Assembly (NCBI GenBank): GCA_003252535.1
Contig: QKDN01000012.1
Location: 1-52,840 of the forward strand
DNA: 52,840 bases
Direction of reading: 5' to 3'
Source of the DNA: Campylobacterota bacterium
Lineage (GTDB): Bacteria > Campylobacterota > Campylobacteria > Campylobacterales > Sulfurovaceae
The notes under the pieces are model-generated. The model searched no databases, was not told where the DNA came from, and saw only the letters and a list, made by a program, of their open reading frames with translations. This document shows, piece after piece, positions 52,166 through 52,840 of the stretch; the first letter of the stretch is position 1; every line of letters starts with the position of its first letter. Both the position numbers and the translations under genes were made by a program.

Positions 52166-52259
52166 GTAGGTCGGAGTGCCCTCACTCCGACATTTATTCC
52201 GCATATTATAGTGTTACGATATGTGTAGTTTGTGTCGGAGTGAGGGCACTCCGACCTAC
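52166..52259. repeat. Perfect inverted pair of REP-like palindromes (BIME-like)
   Basis: The 27 bases at 52166-52192 are the exact reverse complement of 52233-52259. Each contains its own stem GTCGGAGTG - 4-base loop - CACTCCGAC, and GTAG / CTAC sit at the outer ends. The 40-base spacer is AT-rich. The pair lies 22 bases before the RAYT gene, the usual place for elements moved by that transposase. Confidence 0.75.
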
Positions 52260-52281
52260 AGGTCATTTCCGAGGAATAAGT

Positions 52282-52731
52282 ATGAACTACAAGCGTGTAT
52301 TTGCTGACGGACATAGCTATTTTATCACTATGGTAACATACCATCGCAACCCGTTACTGATAGAACATATTGATCTTCTACGACAAGCGTTTGTGATGAG
52401 CAAAACCAGATACGATTACTGTTTAGATGCTATCGTGATCCTGCCTGATCATCTCCATATGATCATAACTCCACAAAACCCACAGGAATATCCCAAGATC
52501 ATCACCTATATCAAAAGAAATTTTGTCTACGGGCTGAATGATGAAGTAAAAGATTTCGCCAAAACGAATATCTCTTCATCAAACTACAGACGGCAACACT
52601 CGGGTATATGGCAGGATAGATACTATGAACATACTATCCGCAATAAGAAAGACTGGGATGAAAAGATTGAATATTTGCGAACCAACCCTATTAAACATAG
52701 GGGCTTGACTAGTTTAGAGGTTCATTCCTGA
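52282..52731 (+). CDS. RAYT transposase (REP-associated, Y1 type), C-terminus apparently replaced
   Basis: 149 residues from ATG 52282 (GAGGAA upstream). HUH motif H57-x-H59 in LPDHLHMIITP and a single-strand transposase tyrosine in WQDRYYEHTIR (Y114 or Y115). Typical continuation NPIK is reached at 52684-52695, then the frame runs into sequence that is also the minus-strand transposase gene and stops at 52731. Family members usually continue for a few dozen more residues after NPxK. The natural C-terminus is thus probably lost to the IS1595-like element. Confidence 0.8.
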   Translation: MNYKRVFADGHSYFITMVTYHRNPLLIEHIDLLRQAFVMSKTRYDYCLDAIVILPDHLHMIITPQNPQEYPKIITYIKRNFVYGLNDEVKDFAKTNISSSNYRRQHSGIWQDRYYEHTIRNKKDWDEKIEYLRTNPIKHRGLTSLEVHS

Positions 52732-52840
52732 AGATTCTGAGTAGCAGTTTATACAAATCTTCACCTCTATTATTGAACCTGAACTCGCACTCTTTAAGAT
52801 GTAAATTGAAGTTCTCTTTATCCATTCCGTGAAATTTCAC
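52709..52840 (-). CDS. IS1595-like transposase, C-terminal end (continues past window)
   Basis: The minus-strand frame open at 52840 gives 43 residues ending KLLLRIFRNEPLN before TAG 52709-52711. The LHLKECEFRFNNR string is characteristic of the ISXO2-type (IS1595 family) DDE transposase C-terminus. The element end may be GGGGCTTGACTAG at 52700-52712; this is a guess from sequence position. It overlaps the RAYT frame by 23 bases. Confidence 0.65.
   Translation of the reverse strand: MKFHGMDKENFNLHLKECEFRFNNRGEDLYKLLLRIFRNEPLN

Noticed and set aside
1-52840. tRNA, rRNA, CRISPR arrays and common riboswitches
   Set aside because: No cloverleaf-like gene, no spaced repeat array and no recognisable riboswitch core was seen in the intergenic gaps, all of which are shorter than 300 bases.

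Overview
The window looks like a chromosome segment of a Campylobacterota (Epsilonproteobacteria) member, most like Sulfurovum or Sulfurimonas. The grounds are a single-polypeptide ResB-CcsA cytochrome c synthase (ccsBA), a BioV-type pimeloyl-ACP esterase, the gene order aroB - mscS - mtaB - ftsH-like - bioV that I recall from Helicobacter pylori, small periplasmic c-type cytochromes, and repeated extended -10 promoters (TATGCTATACT) with no clear -35. The genus is inferred from recognised families, not from a database search. I saw no rRNA, tRNA or CRISPR array, and no gap over 300 bases lacks a gene.

Layout. 1-7.8 kb: end of a histidine kinase with its response regulator, a DUF3817 membrane protein, an LpxH-like phosphoesterase behind ccsBA, nhaA, and small hypothetical genes including a lipoprotein. 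7.8-9.4 kb: greA-argC. 9.4-11.0 kb: a decaying patch with REP-like palindromes, a gene cut short at them, a membrane protein, and a gene with an in-frame TAA. 11.2-15.2 kb: amidohydrolase, pgm and pgi. 15.3-17.2 kb: a tandem pair of DUF234-like paralogues. 17.2-23 kb: a vanW gene broken by an in-frame TAG, a LysM/3D cell-wall protein, thrC, and a DUF1538 / PII-like / CBS set that looks like a regulated transporter. 23-27.8 kb: amrS, a WYL regulator, a Zn-ribbon protein, a PTPase-like protein, a DUF1016 nuclease and an AT-rich orphan.

28-30.1 kb holds an rtcB2-prfH ribosome repair and rescue operon, then convergent yjbQ. 30.3-33.6 kb: a DUF3857/transglutaminase protein with a duplicated C-terminal half, and a lipoprotein. 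33.7-38.3 kb: a second rtcB, a 5'-nucleotidase, a GAF-REC regulator, a Roadblock-like protein and a helical hypothetical protein. 38.4-45.4 kb: zupT and the bioV-ftsH-like-mtaB-mscS-aroB operon, where the FtsH-like protein has lost its HEXXH protease motif. 45.5-48.6 kb: two small cytochromes, a two-component system and trxC. 48.6-52.1 kb: a toxin-antitoxin pair, a DUF819 membrane protein, an SH3/NlpC-P60 peptidase and a J-domain protein. The right edge has a perfect inverted pair of REP-like palindromes, their probable RAYT transposase, and the end of an IS1595-like transposase that seems to have cut into the RAYT gene.

The least expected signal is a 16-base element (TCGGWCAWAATACGAC) before both rtcB genes, 14 of 16 bases identical and exactly 12 bases upstream of a -10-like hexamer in each case. 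It suggests the two RNA ligases share a regulator.
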